64,000 nt of DNA, from positions 310,001-374,000 of the forward strand of contig NZ_BMUG01000003.1 of NCBI RefSeq assembly GCF_014650075.1, read 5' to 3'. Below, one piece after another: positions 35,301-42,666 of this stretch (within the stretch, counting starts at the first letter, position 1; each line of letters starts with the position of its first letter). The stretch comes from Streptomyces microflavus (GTDB lineage Bacteria; Actinomycetota; Actinomycetes; Streptomycetales; Streptomycetaceae). Both the position numbers and the translations under genes were made by a program. Under the pieces are notes generated by a model. That model did no database searches. It was not told the DNA's origin and was given only the letters and a program-made list of their open reading frames with translations.

Positions 35301-35693
35301 GGACCGCTGGGCGCGGGTGGGCGGACTCGCGGGCGGGGAGTCCTGGCGCGGTAACGGAACCGGGTCGCCCTGGGATACGGAGTCCTGGCGCGGTAACGGA
35401 ACCGGGTCGCCCTGGGATACGGAGTCCTGGCGCGGTAACGGAACCGGGTCGCCCTGGGATACGGAGTCCTGGCGCTGGACGCGGGTCGGCGGGCTTGGCG
35501 GGGCGGCGTCGGGCGTCGGGTCGGGCGTCTGCTTGCGTGTCGGGGAGCTCGGGGGTGTGGCGGCTTGGGGCTGGACGCGCGTAGGCGGGCTCGCCGGCGT
35601 GCGCCGGGAGTCCTGCTTGCGCGTCGCTGGGCTCGGGGGTCTGTTCGGCGGTTGGGCGTCGTTCGCCGGTCCGTCGGTCGCGTTGTCGGCCAT
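32334..35693 (-). CDS. membrane-bound Ser/Thr protein kinase-like protein
   Basis: An 1119-residue protein. Residues 1-185 are disordered and carry repeated S-P-(P)-T-R-x-Q motifs and three copies of a 14-residue repeat (RQDSVSQGDPVPLP). The kinase domain spans about 187-450: glycine loop GAGSEG (194-199), lysine in AAVKIA (K216), catalytic loop PLDLKPANIL (D313), DFG (334-336), APE (358-360). The usual HRD is PLD, so it is a non-RD kinase; catalysis is still plausible. A regulatory middle region and 8-9 hydrophobic segments fill the rest. It is coupled to the CHAT gene by ATGA and 89 bp from the FHA gene. Role: signalling hub at the membrane. Confidence 0.88.
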   Translation of the reverse strand: MADNATDGPANDAQPPNRPPSPATRKQDSRRTPASPPTRVQPQAATPPSSPTRKQTPDPTPDAAPPSPPTRVQRQDSVSQGDPVPLPRQDSVSQGDPVPLPRQDSVSQGDPVPLPRQDSPPASPPTRAQRSGAKKAAAGPPPSPPTRHQHAQAPTPSGGSRHSDPPTRRESGNRARAEFPQGLLDRYEPYNIAGAGSEGTVWHVRRLADGSNAAVKIAHPGQSMDMDTLEHLATPEFSRHTPRIHEFGDVAVGPSVCGWVAMEYLPETFEDLLSRRLRDGKPRQDRKQTERTVRELADLLDFWQTRIDRNPLDLKPANILVRRSAGPHEFVVADFGGIARFTASQSYRDFQITALYMAPEQIVHQNLKATPWWTLGLILYQVFTGRPLYVLGDDALITDEAWTRGLILNNEVDLSAVTDVRQNLLLQGLLTKDPDDRWTAPEVRRWLKGEDPPVVRPPGPVDQPSAAARHAHRPISFRGVAHHEAENLAAEMARHSQEAADWLQGDGGPRLAAWLRDDLQDTSYDDSQLLALRSGRDRPVRAALAALSFVAVFAPTATPQYRGRRVDAEGIARIAQGQGSVAFVDELLGANVPAVASRFRCYHSGCDEGACAVLLALAAELADTVDAVRGRARSLRRRGSADGELDQRETDATYGVAAALIVHPEQRRQVLLPLTGLPGLPASLVAKAPAAVVVLLALLRALLHRVGAVLGRRSPDAAFLRRWAALHRGAAHGDVRTVRGRAALVAAAVLLPRALRADAIGQDHEITLGERWSASWRPLVRRLAAGAVLFAAFWLLIWSGALVRAVLDMGGGWALLSSEEGNVVPLARAADAAARAQADLCAVALAGAVAFAAAPARASARMFVAAAALVAWVGYARPDLPPLTPLHAPDWVVERLRDLLGGWQSWNGLAAFALVVPAGLLLALAARQLQTARVAETEQAGLRRERAEQRRARMGLPRRPYQNPERWRTGRPGLLDRLLFAVAALLALVTLLWAVVEIRVAHTGEHPTLASWGTGQQGAAYQSQYVLACAAVCVVAALFSPQGARRMLRSTAVVVMVLGFWPPPVQPARSVSLPVTPQLFAEFAATWGHGAFWAALLLALPLSLYAGGFAAHRSRRAAR
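35338..35463. repeat. 42-bp minisatellite inside kinase gene
   Basis: Three perfect head-to-tail 42-bp units, starting GAGTCCTGGCGCGGTAACGG, plus a 12-bp start of a fourth. They keep the reading frame (14 residues each) and encode R-Q-D-S-V-S-Q-G-D-P-V-P-L-P in the disordered kinase N-terminus. Perfect identity means recent expansion and probable length variation between strains. Confidence 0.9.
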
Positions 35694-35782
35694 GCGGGTC
35701 CTCGAAGGGGGCTGTTGCCCGGCTCGGTGCCGGGCGTCCTGCGGCTGGGGAGGGTTCTGCGGGCGCGGTGGGGACGTACGGC

Positions 35783-36565
35783 TCAGAGCGGTGCGCCGTA
35801 CTCGTCCAGTTCGACGACGGTCACGTCCACGCCCTCGGGGTCGTCGGCCAGCCGGAGGCGGTGGCCGCCGGGCCAGAGCTGGGCGGGGCGGCTGATGCGG
35901 AGGCCGTCGACGTAGGTGCCGTTGACCGAGTCGGTGTCGGCGACGTAGAGGCGGCCCGCGTGCCAGTACAGCTCGGCGTGCGCCCGGGAGACCTGGTCGA
36001 GGGCGGCCAGACCTGGCACATGGGCGCAGTCGGGGGCCTCCCGGCCCAGCCGGGTGGGGTCCTGGCCGGCGCCGCGCACCGGGATCAGGGCGCCGGCCAG
36101 CACGAGCGCCAGGCAGGGGGCGGCGGGGGAGGGGGCCGGGGTGGGGTGGGGGCGAGTCAGGTCGGCCGGCGGCGCGGCCGGGGTCGGGCGTGGCCGACGG
36201 GCGCCGGCGGGGGCGGCGGCCTCCGGCCGGTCCCGCCGCTCGGTGTCCGAGGTCCGCAAGGCGTCCGAGGCCCGCACGGCATCGGCCGTCCGGTGCCGCA
36301 GGGGGTCCGAGGCCCGCACGGCGTCTGTTGTCCGCACGGCATCGGCCGTCCGGTCCGGCTCTCCCGTTCCCTCCGGCCCCCGTGTCCCCTCGGCCCCCTC
36401 AGGCCCCTCCGCGCCCGTCCGTTCCTGGTCCGTTCGCTCAGCCGTCAGATACGCGCGGTCCGGTACGAGCCGTTCCCACTCGTGGTTGGGGCAGAATCCC
36501 CGCCGCGGTGACGACGGGCACTCGCCCGGGGCCACCGGGCACAGGTAGCGGTTCACGGTCGCCAT
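35783..36565 (-). CDS. FHA domain protein with N-terminal Cys cluster
   Basis: A 260-residue protein. The first 35 residues hold Cys-rich spacing (LCPVAPGECPSSPRRGFCPN, then H) resembling a small zinc ribbon. Residues 45-140 are low complexity with repeated A-V-R-x-S/T-D units. The C-terminal forkhead-associated domain is canonical: TRLGRE, DQVSRAHAEL, DSVNGTYVDG. FHA domains bind phosphothreonine, and the adjacent kinase supplies repeated TR-containing motifs, so kinase-FHA docking is likely. ATG 36565 with GGGAG upstream overlaps the radical-SAM gene end by 13 bp. Confidence 0.88.
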   Translation of the reverse strand: MATVNRYLCPVAPGECPSSPRRGFCPNHEWERLVPDRAYLTAERTDQERTGAEGPEGAEGTRGPEGTGEPDRTADAVRTTDAVRASDPLRHRTADAVRASDALRTSDTERRDRPEAAAPAGARRPRPTPAAPPADLTRPHPTPAPSPAAPCLALVLAGALIPVRGAGQDPTRLGREAPDCAHVPGLAALDQVSRAHAELYWHAGRLYVADTDSVNGTYVDGLRISRPAQLWPGGHRLRLADDPEGVDVTVVELDEYGAPL

Positions 36566-37242
36566 GTGTTCTCCCGGAAGGTCACGCCCCGAGCGGCCCA
36601 TTCCCTTTCCAGGCGCCCGAGTTCGCCCGGCATCGGGACGCCGACGATGTGCACGGCATCCTCCGTCACCCGCACCTGGACATCCGGGCGTTCGGCCCGG
36701 CGTCGCAGATGAGGGGCGTAGCGGCGGCGGCCGAGCGGGGTCTGCGGGATCAGGTTCTGGTTGGCCGAGCCGCGCCAGACCAGCCGGGTCGGCTCGCCCG
36801 CGCGGTAGCGCCCGGTGATGACGGCGTCGGCCAGGCCGAGAACCGCCTGTGCGCGGGGCGACGCGCCGACCTCGGCGTCCTCCCAGCCGGTGTAGACGAG
36901 GAGGTCCGCGTCCGGCCGGTCCGCCTCACGTCGGGCCCGGTCGGCCGCCGCCAGCAGCGCGCCCAACGCCTCGGGCTGTTCCAGGGGTTCGCCCCCGCTG
37001 ACCGTCAGGCCGTCGTAACCGTCGGCCAGCCCCCGGCTCCAGAGCCGGACCAGCCGCTCGACGCTGACGTCCTGCCCGCCCGCCGGGTCCCACGTCTGGC
37101 GGGACATGCACCCGGCGCAGGCGAGCGGGCAGCCCTGCACCCATACGCCGAGGCGCCTGCCCGGCCCCAGGGCCGTAATGGGCCCGAGCACCTGGGACAC
37201 CCGCAGCACCGGCCCGTCCGGCGGGCCGTCCTTCACATCCAT
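36553..37242 (-). CDS. radical SAM protein, PFL/NrdG-activase-like
   Basis: A 229-residue minimal radical SAM protein. The cluster motif is CPLACAGC (CxxxCxxC) near residue 38, preceded by RLGVWVQG and followed by LTVSGGEPLEQPEAL, the arrangement of glycyl-radical activating enzymes (NrdG/PflA, 4Fe-4S single-cluster type). No glycyl radical enzyme gene is nearby, so the target is unknown; it may modify a protein of this operon. It overlaps the ATPase gene by 10 bp and the FHA gene by 13 bp, so all three are translationally coupled. Its presence in a kinase/ATPase signalling operon is unexpected. Confidence 0.85.
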   Translation of the reverse strand: MDVKDGPPDGPVLRVSQVLGPITALGPGRRLGVWVQGCPLACAGCMSRQTWDPAGGQDVSVERLVRLWSRGLADGYDGLTVSGGEPLEQPEALGALLAAADRARREADRPDADLLVYTGWEDAEVGASPRAQAVLGLADAVITGRYRAGEPTRLVWRGSANQNLIPQTPLGRRRYAPHLRRRAERPDVQVRVTEDAVHIVGVPMPGELGRLEREWAARGVTFRENTWRP

Positions 37243-39509
37243 CGCCGCACCTTCAGGGTGTACGCCTCGTCCTGGCCGTCCACCGCCTCGATCTCGATGT
37301 GCTCCCCGGGCCGGGCCGGCTGGTGGAACAGCTCCCGGGAGAGGGGGTTGACGAGCGCCGACTCCACGGCGGTCACCACCCCCCGACCGCCGTGGTCCAG
37401 GCGCCGGTTGGCCTCGACCCGCAGCACCTCCCAGGGGTCGTCGGCCACCGTCAGCTCCGCGCCGTGGACCTCCCTGACCCGCCCGGTCACCGACTCCAGC
37501 GCCTTGTCGAGGATCGGCGGCACCGACTCGGGCTGGATGAAGTCCATGGGCACGAAGCTGTCCCCGAACCGGTTGCGCAGCTCGGGCCGCCCGATGTGGT
37601 CGTTGAAGAAGGAGTCGAACGCGCCCCGCAGCGCCTCGCGAACGTCCTCGGGCTTGTCATGTCGGCTCAGGCGCGACCGCCGGGAGCCACCCGCCGCCTC
37701 CTGCTCGCCGGCACTCTCGCCGTCGCCACCCGGACCGCCTTCGCCGCCGTCCGTGCTGCCCGGCGTGTCGGCACGCGCACTGCGGCGTTTTCTCGGCCGG
37801 ATCACTTCCGCCGACACTCCCAGGTTCGACGTGAAGATCAGCACGCACTCGGTGAAGTGGACCGTGGCGCCCTGCCCGTCGGTGAGCCGGCCGTCCTCCA
37901 GGATCTGGAGGAACAGGTCGAACAGGCGCGGGTGCGCTTTGTCGATCTCGTCGAAGAGCAGCACGCTCATCGGGTGCGCCCGCACCGCGTTGGTCAGCTC
38001 GCCCCCCGCGCTGTGTCCGACGAAGCCGGGCGGCGCCCCGATCAGTCGGTCCCGGGCGTGCTCCTCGGCGAACTCGCTCATGTCGAAGCGGATCGGCCGG
38101 GCGTCCTCGCCGAGGATCATCTTGGCCACGCCCTTGGCCAGTTCGGTCTTCCCGACGCCGGTGGGCCCGGACAGGAAGAGCGTGCCGCGCGGCCTGCTGG
38201 GCGAACTGGACGACTGGGCGCCGGTCAGCCCGGCCGCCGACCGCATGAAGATCTCGATGGTGCGGCGCACGGCGTGCGGCTGCCCGATGACCTGGCCGTT
38301 GAGGTAGGCCTCGCCGTCGAGGATGTTCTCGCGCACGGCCCGGGTGGCCCACGGATTGTCGAGCACGCCCACCCGGTACAGCCGGGCGGCCTCGTCCAGA
38401 CGGCTCAGGGGCAGCCCCCGGTCGGCGGCCATGCGGCCGACCGCGAGGATCTCGCCGACCCCCATGCCGTACGAGGAACGGGCCAGCGCCTCGGCCGCCT
38501 GCGCCCGCTCGGCCTCCGAAGCCTGCTCCCCGGCCTCCGCCCGTCTGCGCCTGGCCAGCAGGTCCACCACGTACCGGCCCGCCGCGCGGCGCTGGTCCTG
38601 CGGCGGCTCGGGCACGGTGATCACCCGCAGGGCCCGGCTGCCGATGGCGAATTCGAGCGGCAGGTCCTCCTGCTTCTCGACCACCCAGAAGACGGTGTTG
38701 TACGGGGTCACGCCGGTCCCGTCGCCACGGACCGGCCGTGCGGTGTGACCCAGCTCCTCGGCGGTGGCCAGCAGGCGCGCCGCCTCACCCGCCACGGGGC
38801 CGCGCGGTGAGCCGAGGCGGGCGGTGTACGGGATGATCAGGCCGATCGCCGGGCCGGTGTGCCGGACCGTACCGATCATGATTTCCCTGATACGGGAGAT
38901 GCCCGCCTCGATGTCGTCGTCCTCGTCGTCCTCGTCCTCGTCCGCGCGACGGGCCGCCGCAGGCCCTCCGTCCCGCTGGGCACGCTCCCGCTCGGCCCGT
39001 TCCCGTTCGTTGCGGGCGTCCTCCTCGGCCATGCGGCGCAGGGCGTCCGGCATGGTGAAAGGGCCTTCGGTGAGCTTCCAGGCGATCACCCGGTCGTCGA
39101 CCATGCTCTGCCGGGCCAGGGCGCCGTACCCCCGGGCCCGGCAGAGGGATTCGACGACCTCCTCCAGGCTGTACGGCATGATCGGGCGGTCGGGTTCGGC
39201 CGCGACCACACCGTCCTCGTCGTCCTCGGGCAGCAGGAACACATCGCGGACGTTGCCCGTCAGCAGGATCTGCGGATACACCGTCAGCGCCATGTCCAGT
39301 TCACGGATCCAGGCGGGGGCCGGGGCCGCGGGCTGCGGAGGCGGCGCGTCCTCGGGGGCAGGCTCCTCCGGCGCCCCGTACTCGTAGGCCGTCCCTTCGG
39401 GTGTCGCGTACCCGTGGGCCGCTTCATCGGAGGGCCCGGCCGCGGACGGTGTGTGCTCCTTGCGGAACGGCCCGCCCGGGGCGCCCGTCCCACCGGTGTC
39501 AGCGGCCAC
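37233..39509 (-). CDS. Hsp100/ClpB-D2-like AAA+ ATPase
   Basis: A 758-residue protein from GTG 39509 (overlapping the coiled-coil gene by 11 bp). Residues 1-65 are Pro/Ala-rich. Residues 66-310 look like a degenerate first ATPase-like domain (LTGNVRDVFLLP), broken by an acidic run near 190-200. Residues 400-758 are a Clp D2-type module: Walker A GPTGVGKTEL (448-457), pore-loop region GAPPGFVGHSAGGELTNAVR, Walker B VLLFDEIDKAHP, sensor 1 TSNLG (561), and a C-terminal small domain with ELRNRFGD. An insertion of about 50 Gly/Arg-rich residues follows sensor 1. It likely remodels proteins of the operon. The aromatic-glycine pore residue is F. Confidence 0.88.
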   Translation of the reverse strand: MAADTGGTGAPGGPFRKEHTPSAAGPSDEAAHGYATPEGTAYEYGAPEEPAPEDAPPPQPAAPAPAWIRELDMALTVYPQILLTGNVRDVFLLPEDDEDGVVAAEPDRPIMPYSLEEVVESLCRARGYGALARQSMVDDRVIAWKLTEGPFTMPDALRRMAEEDARNERERAERERAQRDGGPAAARRADEDEDDEDDDIEAGISRIREIMIGTVRHTGPAIGLIIPYTARLGSPRGPVAGEAARLLATAEELGHTARPVRGDGTGVTPYNTVFWVVEKQEDLPLEFAIGSRALRVITVPEPPQDQRRAAGRYVVDLLARRRRAEAGEQASEAERAQAAEALARSSYGMGVGEILAVGRMAADRGLPLSRLDEAARLYRVGVLDNPWATRAVRENILDGEAYLNGQVIGQPHAVRRTIEIFMRSAAGLTGAQSSSSPSRPRGTLFLSGPTGVGKTELAKGVAKMILGEDARPIRFDMSEFAEEHARDRLIGAPPGFVGHSAGGELTNAVRAHPMSVLLFDEIDKAHPRLFDLFLQILEDGRLTDGQGATVHFTECVLIFTSNLGVSAEVIRPRKRRSARADTPGSTDGGEGGPGGDGESAGEQEAAGGSRRSRLSRHDKPEDVREALRGAFDSFFNDHIGRPELRNRFGDSFVPMDFIQPESVPPILDKALESVTGRVREVHGAELTVADDPWEVLRVEANRRLDHGGRGVVTAVESALVNPLSRELFHQPARPGEHIEIEAVDGQDEAYTLKVRRWM

Positions 39510-40848
39510 GCGTCTGATCCTGTCCGTACGTCGTGGATCGCGAGGGTCTGACCTTCTTCTTGCCGCGTCGCCTGCCCGCCGGGACCGCCTGGTCCTCCTC
39601 GTGCTCCGCCCGCTCATCGGTGGCCGGACCGCCGTCCGGAGCGCGGTCGTGGGCCAGGCCGTTGTCGGGCCAGGAGCCGTCGGGGGCGACGGCTGTAGGC
39701 CGCACCCCCGGCGGCAGCGCGGACGTACGCGCCAGGTCGACCCCGTGTTCCCGGGCCGCGTCCTCGATCGTCGGTAACTGCGTATCGCAGAACCAGCGTT
39801 GGACCTCGCCGTCGGCCCTGTCCTCCGCGTGCCCCGCGCTCCCGCCGACCCGCTCCCGGTCCTCCGCACCGGACTCCGGCGCGCGCACCAGCACGGTGGT
39901 GAGCCCGCGCCGGTCGGCCGCCAGCGCCACGCGGACGCCGTAGCCGTCGGGGACCACCCCGTCGCCGGCCGTCCCGGCCGCTTCGCCGAAGGGCACCACC
40001 ACACTGCCGCTCTCCGCGAGCAGGTCGGCGAAGTCCTCACCCACCGCGTAGTCCCGCTCGCGCAGTACCTGCATCAGGGTGTCCGCGACAACGGACCGGC
40101 CCCGGGCGGCGTCGGCCCGCGCCACGGCCCGGGCGACCTCACCTTCCAGCCCGGCGGGGTCGTCGGCCTCCGCCACCGCCGCCGCCAGCCGCCGGCGGTC
40201 CTCCGGCGCGGCGTCCTCCAGCGCGTCGAGCAGCCCGGCCCGCAGCGCGGACGTGCGGGCGGCGGTCCGTTGCCGCTGTGTGGACCGGTGCACCCGCACC
40301 CCGAGATCGTGGAGGAGGGTGCGCGCCTCCTCGGCGCTCCGCGCCTGCCGTAACGCCTCCAGGCGGCGGGCGAAGAGCGGCAGCTCCTCCGGCTCGCAGG
40401 CAGGCCCGTCCCGTTCGAGGAGCGCCTCGGCCTCCACCAGGGCCGCCGCCCTGACCTGCGTGGCGCGCTCCTCTCCGGCACGGGCCGTCCGGCCGTCACC
40501 CGCCGCGGCGCGGGCCGTGGCGGGCCGTGCGGTGGGCTGCTCCTCGGTCTCGGCGGGCACCAGGGACCAGACGTCGGCGGCCGCCCGGCTGAGCTCGGCC
40601 TCCGCCTGCTGGTTGATCCTGCGGGCGGAGTCCAGGGCGAGTGCGAGCTCCGTGGAGTCGGCGGAGGCGGGCACGGTGATCACGTCCACGTCGATCTTGG
40701 CCGTGCGGTACGCGCGTCGCAGGGACTTGGCCTGCCCGCGCAGATGGTGCGAGCGGGCGGTCTCCTGGGCGAGCTGGGCGCGCAGCTCTCGCCGCCGTTC
40801 CGCCTCGACGTCGACATAGGACCACTCATACGCGGCTGAGTTGCTCAA
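39499..40848 (-). CDS. coiled-coil hypothetical protein, first gene of kinase/CHAT operon
   Basis: A 449-residue protein of unknown family. The only in-frame start near the homologous-looking N-terminus is TTG 40848, with GGGGGAGGG just before it. An N-terminal coiled coil (AERRRELRAQLAQETARSHH onward) is followed by a long alpha-helical, Arg/Ala-rich region with another coiled coil near residues 120-260, a small domain with DYAVGEDFADLLAES and RWFCDTQLPTIEDAA, and a basic tail RRRGKKKVRPSR. No membrane segment. The same start region diverges from the antitoxin-like gene. It may scaffold or feed substrates to the adjacent Hsp100-like ATPase; this is inference. Confidence 0.7.
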   Translation of the reverse strand: MSNSAAYEWSYVDVEAERRRELRAQLAQETARSHHLRGQAKSLRRAYRTAKIDVDVITVPASADSTELALALDSARRINQQAEAELSRAAADVWSLVPAETEEQPTARPATARAAAGDGRTARAGEERATQVRAAALVEAEALLERDGPACEPEELPLFARRLEALRQARSAEEARTLLHDLGVRVHRSTQRQRTAARTSALRAGLLDALEDAAPEDRRRLAAAVAEADDPAGLEGEVARAVARADAARGRSVVADTLMQVLRERDYAVGEDFADLLAESGSVVVPFGEAAGTAGDGVVPDGYGVRVALAADRRGLTTVLVRAPESGAEDRERVGGSAGHAEDRADGEVQRWFCDTQLPTIEDAAREHGVDLARTSALPPGVRPTAVAPDGSWPDNGLAHDRAPDGGPATDERAEHEEDQAVPAGRRRGKKKVRPSRSTTYGQDQTRGR

Positions 40849-41153
40849 TGACCCTCCCCCGGAGCCACATGGTGAACCGCGCGGGAAGGGGGCTCCTCGT
40901 CGGTGGCCGGCCGACCGGATGCGGTCGGCAGGCGAGCGACGGCGGGCGCCGGCTCCCTCGGGCGGTATCTGCCGCCCATGATGCATCAACGGGCAGAACG
41001 GCGCTCGCCATTCGGCGATCTCCCCGCCTCCCCGCCACCCCGTTCCTCGTTCCCCGTTCTGCGTGATTCCCGCGCGGAGCACCGAGCGCGCTGTTACGGT
41101 CGCTCCCAGCGCGGGAGAGGCGGCGGAAGAGCTCGCAGGGAGGGGGTGCCGGT
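40849..41153. other. divergent promoter region of the conflict-like cluster
   Basis: 305 bp without a gene, separating the leftward operon from the rightward antitoxin/RES pair. It contains the palindrome TGATGCATCA (40982-40991) and an inverted pair CAGAACGG (40997-41004) / CCGTTCTG (41054-41061). No clear -35/-10 pair was fixed. Confidence 0.5.
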
Positions 41154-41969
41154 ATGTCCTTCCTGACGGACGTGGTGGAGGCGATCCGCGCCCATCGGGC
41201 CGAGCTGGAAACCCTGTTGGACCCGCCGGCACGGGCCGAACTGCTGGAGATCCTGGCGGACGCCGAGTCCGACCCGGTGGTGGCCGCCGCCGATCTGCGG
41301 GAACTGATCAAGCCGTTCACCCCGCCGGGTCACCCGCTGCGGGCCGCGCTGACCCCCTCCGGAGTGCGCTTCCAGCCCGGTACGGCAGTGCCCCCGGACG
41401 GCGACGCACTGCTGGCGCTGCTCGTGCACCTGCGCTCGGAGGTGGAGATCGAGGGAAGCCCGGCCGACGCGCCCCGGGACGTGCACCGGCCGGCCCCCGA
41501 GAGCCATGCCGGAGATGAGAACCACCCCACCCGTGAGGGCCACACCGCGGATGACAGTCGCTCCGCCCCTGCGGACCACCCCGCCGCCGAGAACCGTTCC
41601 GCCCTTGCGGACCGCGCCGACCCCCCGTACCGCCCCGACGCCGACGACGCCTGGCTGCTCGCCGAACCGGCCCTCCAGTCGGCCTCCTTGGACCTCGTAC
41701 CGGAGCAGGCCCGGGACCTGATCCGGCTGACCGTGGCGGACGAGGAGGAGCGTGTTCCGGCCTTCCAGCTCGATCCGGCGTCCGGGACGCCCTATCCGGT
41801 GGTCGTCGAGATCAACCGGCTGCTGTCGGCCGACGAGGACCCGTGGGGGGCGGCGGACTGGTGGCTCGGTCCCAACGTATGGCTGGACGCCGCGCCCGCG
41901 AGGCTGCTGGGCACCGGGGTGGACCACACCCTGCTGTCCGCCGCACGAGCAGAGATCCCGGAGTGGTGA
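41154..41969 (+). CDS. MbcA/ParS/Xre antitoxin-like protein
   Basis: A 271-residue soluble protein. The N-terminal 85 residues are helical (LETLLDPPARAELLEILADA); residues 95-160 are low complexity (repeated A-D/E-N/D-R-S units). The C-terminal 75 residues, VPAFQLDPASGTPYPVVVEI, then INRLLSADEDPWGAADWWLG, PNVWLDAAPARLLGTG, match the pattern of MbcA/ParS/Xre toxin-binding domains (W..pn..L...P..lL) that neutralise RES toxins. It lies 4 bp before the RES gene, as antitoxin genes often do. No HTH was recognised. A strong GGAGGGGG site precedes the ATG. Homology by eye, moderate confidence. Confidence 0.65.
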   Translation: MSFLTDVVEAIRAHRAELETLLDPPARAELLEILADAESDPVVAAADLRELIKPFTPPGHPLRAALTPSGVRFQPGTAVPPDGDALLALLVHLRSEVEIEGSPADAPRDVHRPAPESHAGDENHPTREGHTADDSRSAPADHPAAENRSALADRADPPYRPDADDAWLLAEPALQSASLDLVPEQARDLIRLTVADEEERVPAFQLDPASGTPYPVVVEINRLLSADEDPWGAADWWLGPNVWLDAAPARLLGTGVDHTLLSAARAEIPEW

Positions 41970-41973
41970 GTAC

Positions 41974-42666
41974 GTGCCCGACCAGATGATCCCCGCCCCG
42001 GCCGTCCGGGCGAAGCCGCACCGCCACGTGGTGCCCGCCGGAACCGAACTGTGGCGGGTCCACAGCACCCGCCGTGGCTCCACCGAGTTCAAGTCCCTCC
42101 CGGCCGACCTCCATTGGGGCGGGGGCCGGTTCTGCGACATCAGGGACGGGCTGAGCGCCGAGCCGCGCCCGTATCTGTACGCCGGACTGTCCCCGCTGAC
42201 CGCCGTCCGGGAGACCCTGGCCCGCGATCTCGTGATGCGGCCGGACGGCCGGCGCCGCATCACCCGGCCCCGGGTGCGCGACATGCTGCTGTCCAAGGTC
42301 GTCGCGGCCGGTGACCTGCCGCTGGTGGACCTGACCGACGACTCCCACTTGGCAGCCGTCCACCAGGACATCTGGCTGGTCCAGTCACCGGCGCCGGAGT
42401 ATCCGCGCGTACGCCGCTGGGGCTCCTGGATACGCAGCCAGGCCGACTGGGCGGTGGGCTTCCGCTGGCCGTCGCGCCAGGACTCGGGTCTGGTCTCCGG
42501 CGAGGTCGTCGCCCTGTACGACCGCCCGGACGGCCCGGCCCTCCTCAAGCCCTCATCGGATGCCCCGCTGGCGCTCGACACCCCCGAAGGCCGCGACTAC
42601 CTGAACGGTGTCCTCGCGCCGCTGCGGATCCGGGTCGAACACCCCCGCCCCCGCCGGGTGACGTAA
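41974..42666 (+). CDS. RES domain protein (putative NAD+-degrading toxin)
   Basis: A 230-residue RES-domain protein. Motifs: ELWRVHSTRRGSTEF (Arg28), WGGGRFCDIRDG (Arg52), YLYAGLSPLTAVRETLA (Tyr69, Glu80). RES toxins such as MbcT and ParT hydrolyse or phosphorolyse NAD+ or modify a target through these residues, killing or arresting the cell when free. GTG 41974 is preferred (GGAG upstream); ATG 41986 is an alternative. The partner encoded just before it looks like the matching antitoxin. Divergent from the kinase/CHAT operon, so the effector pair may be part of the same system. Confidence 0.82.
   Translation: MPDQMIPAPAVRAKPHRHVVPAGTELWRVHSTRRGSTEFKSLPADLHWGGGRFCDIRDGLSAEPRPYLYAGLSPLTAVRETLARDLVMRPDGRRRITRPRVRDMLLSKVVAAGDLPLVDLTDDSHLAAVHQDIWLVQSPAPEYPRVRRWGSWIRSQADWAVGFRWPSRQDSGLVSGEVVALYDRPDGPALLKPSSDAPLALDTPEGRDYLNGVLAPLRIRVEHPRPRRVT

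Noticed and set aside
29779..35354. Two very long + frames opposite the CHAT and kinase genes
   Set aside because: Antisense artefacts of high GC third positions; the opposite strand has intact catalytic motifs.
35338..35463. 42-bp repeats as a CRISPR array
   Set aside because: Repeats are contiguous without spacers, in frame inside a gene, and there are no cas genes.
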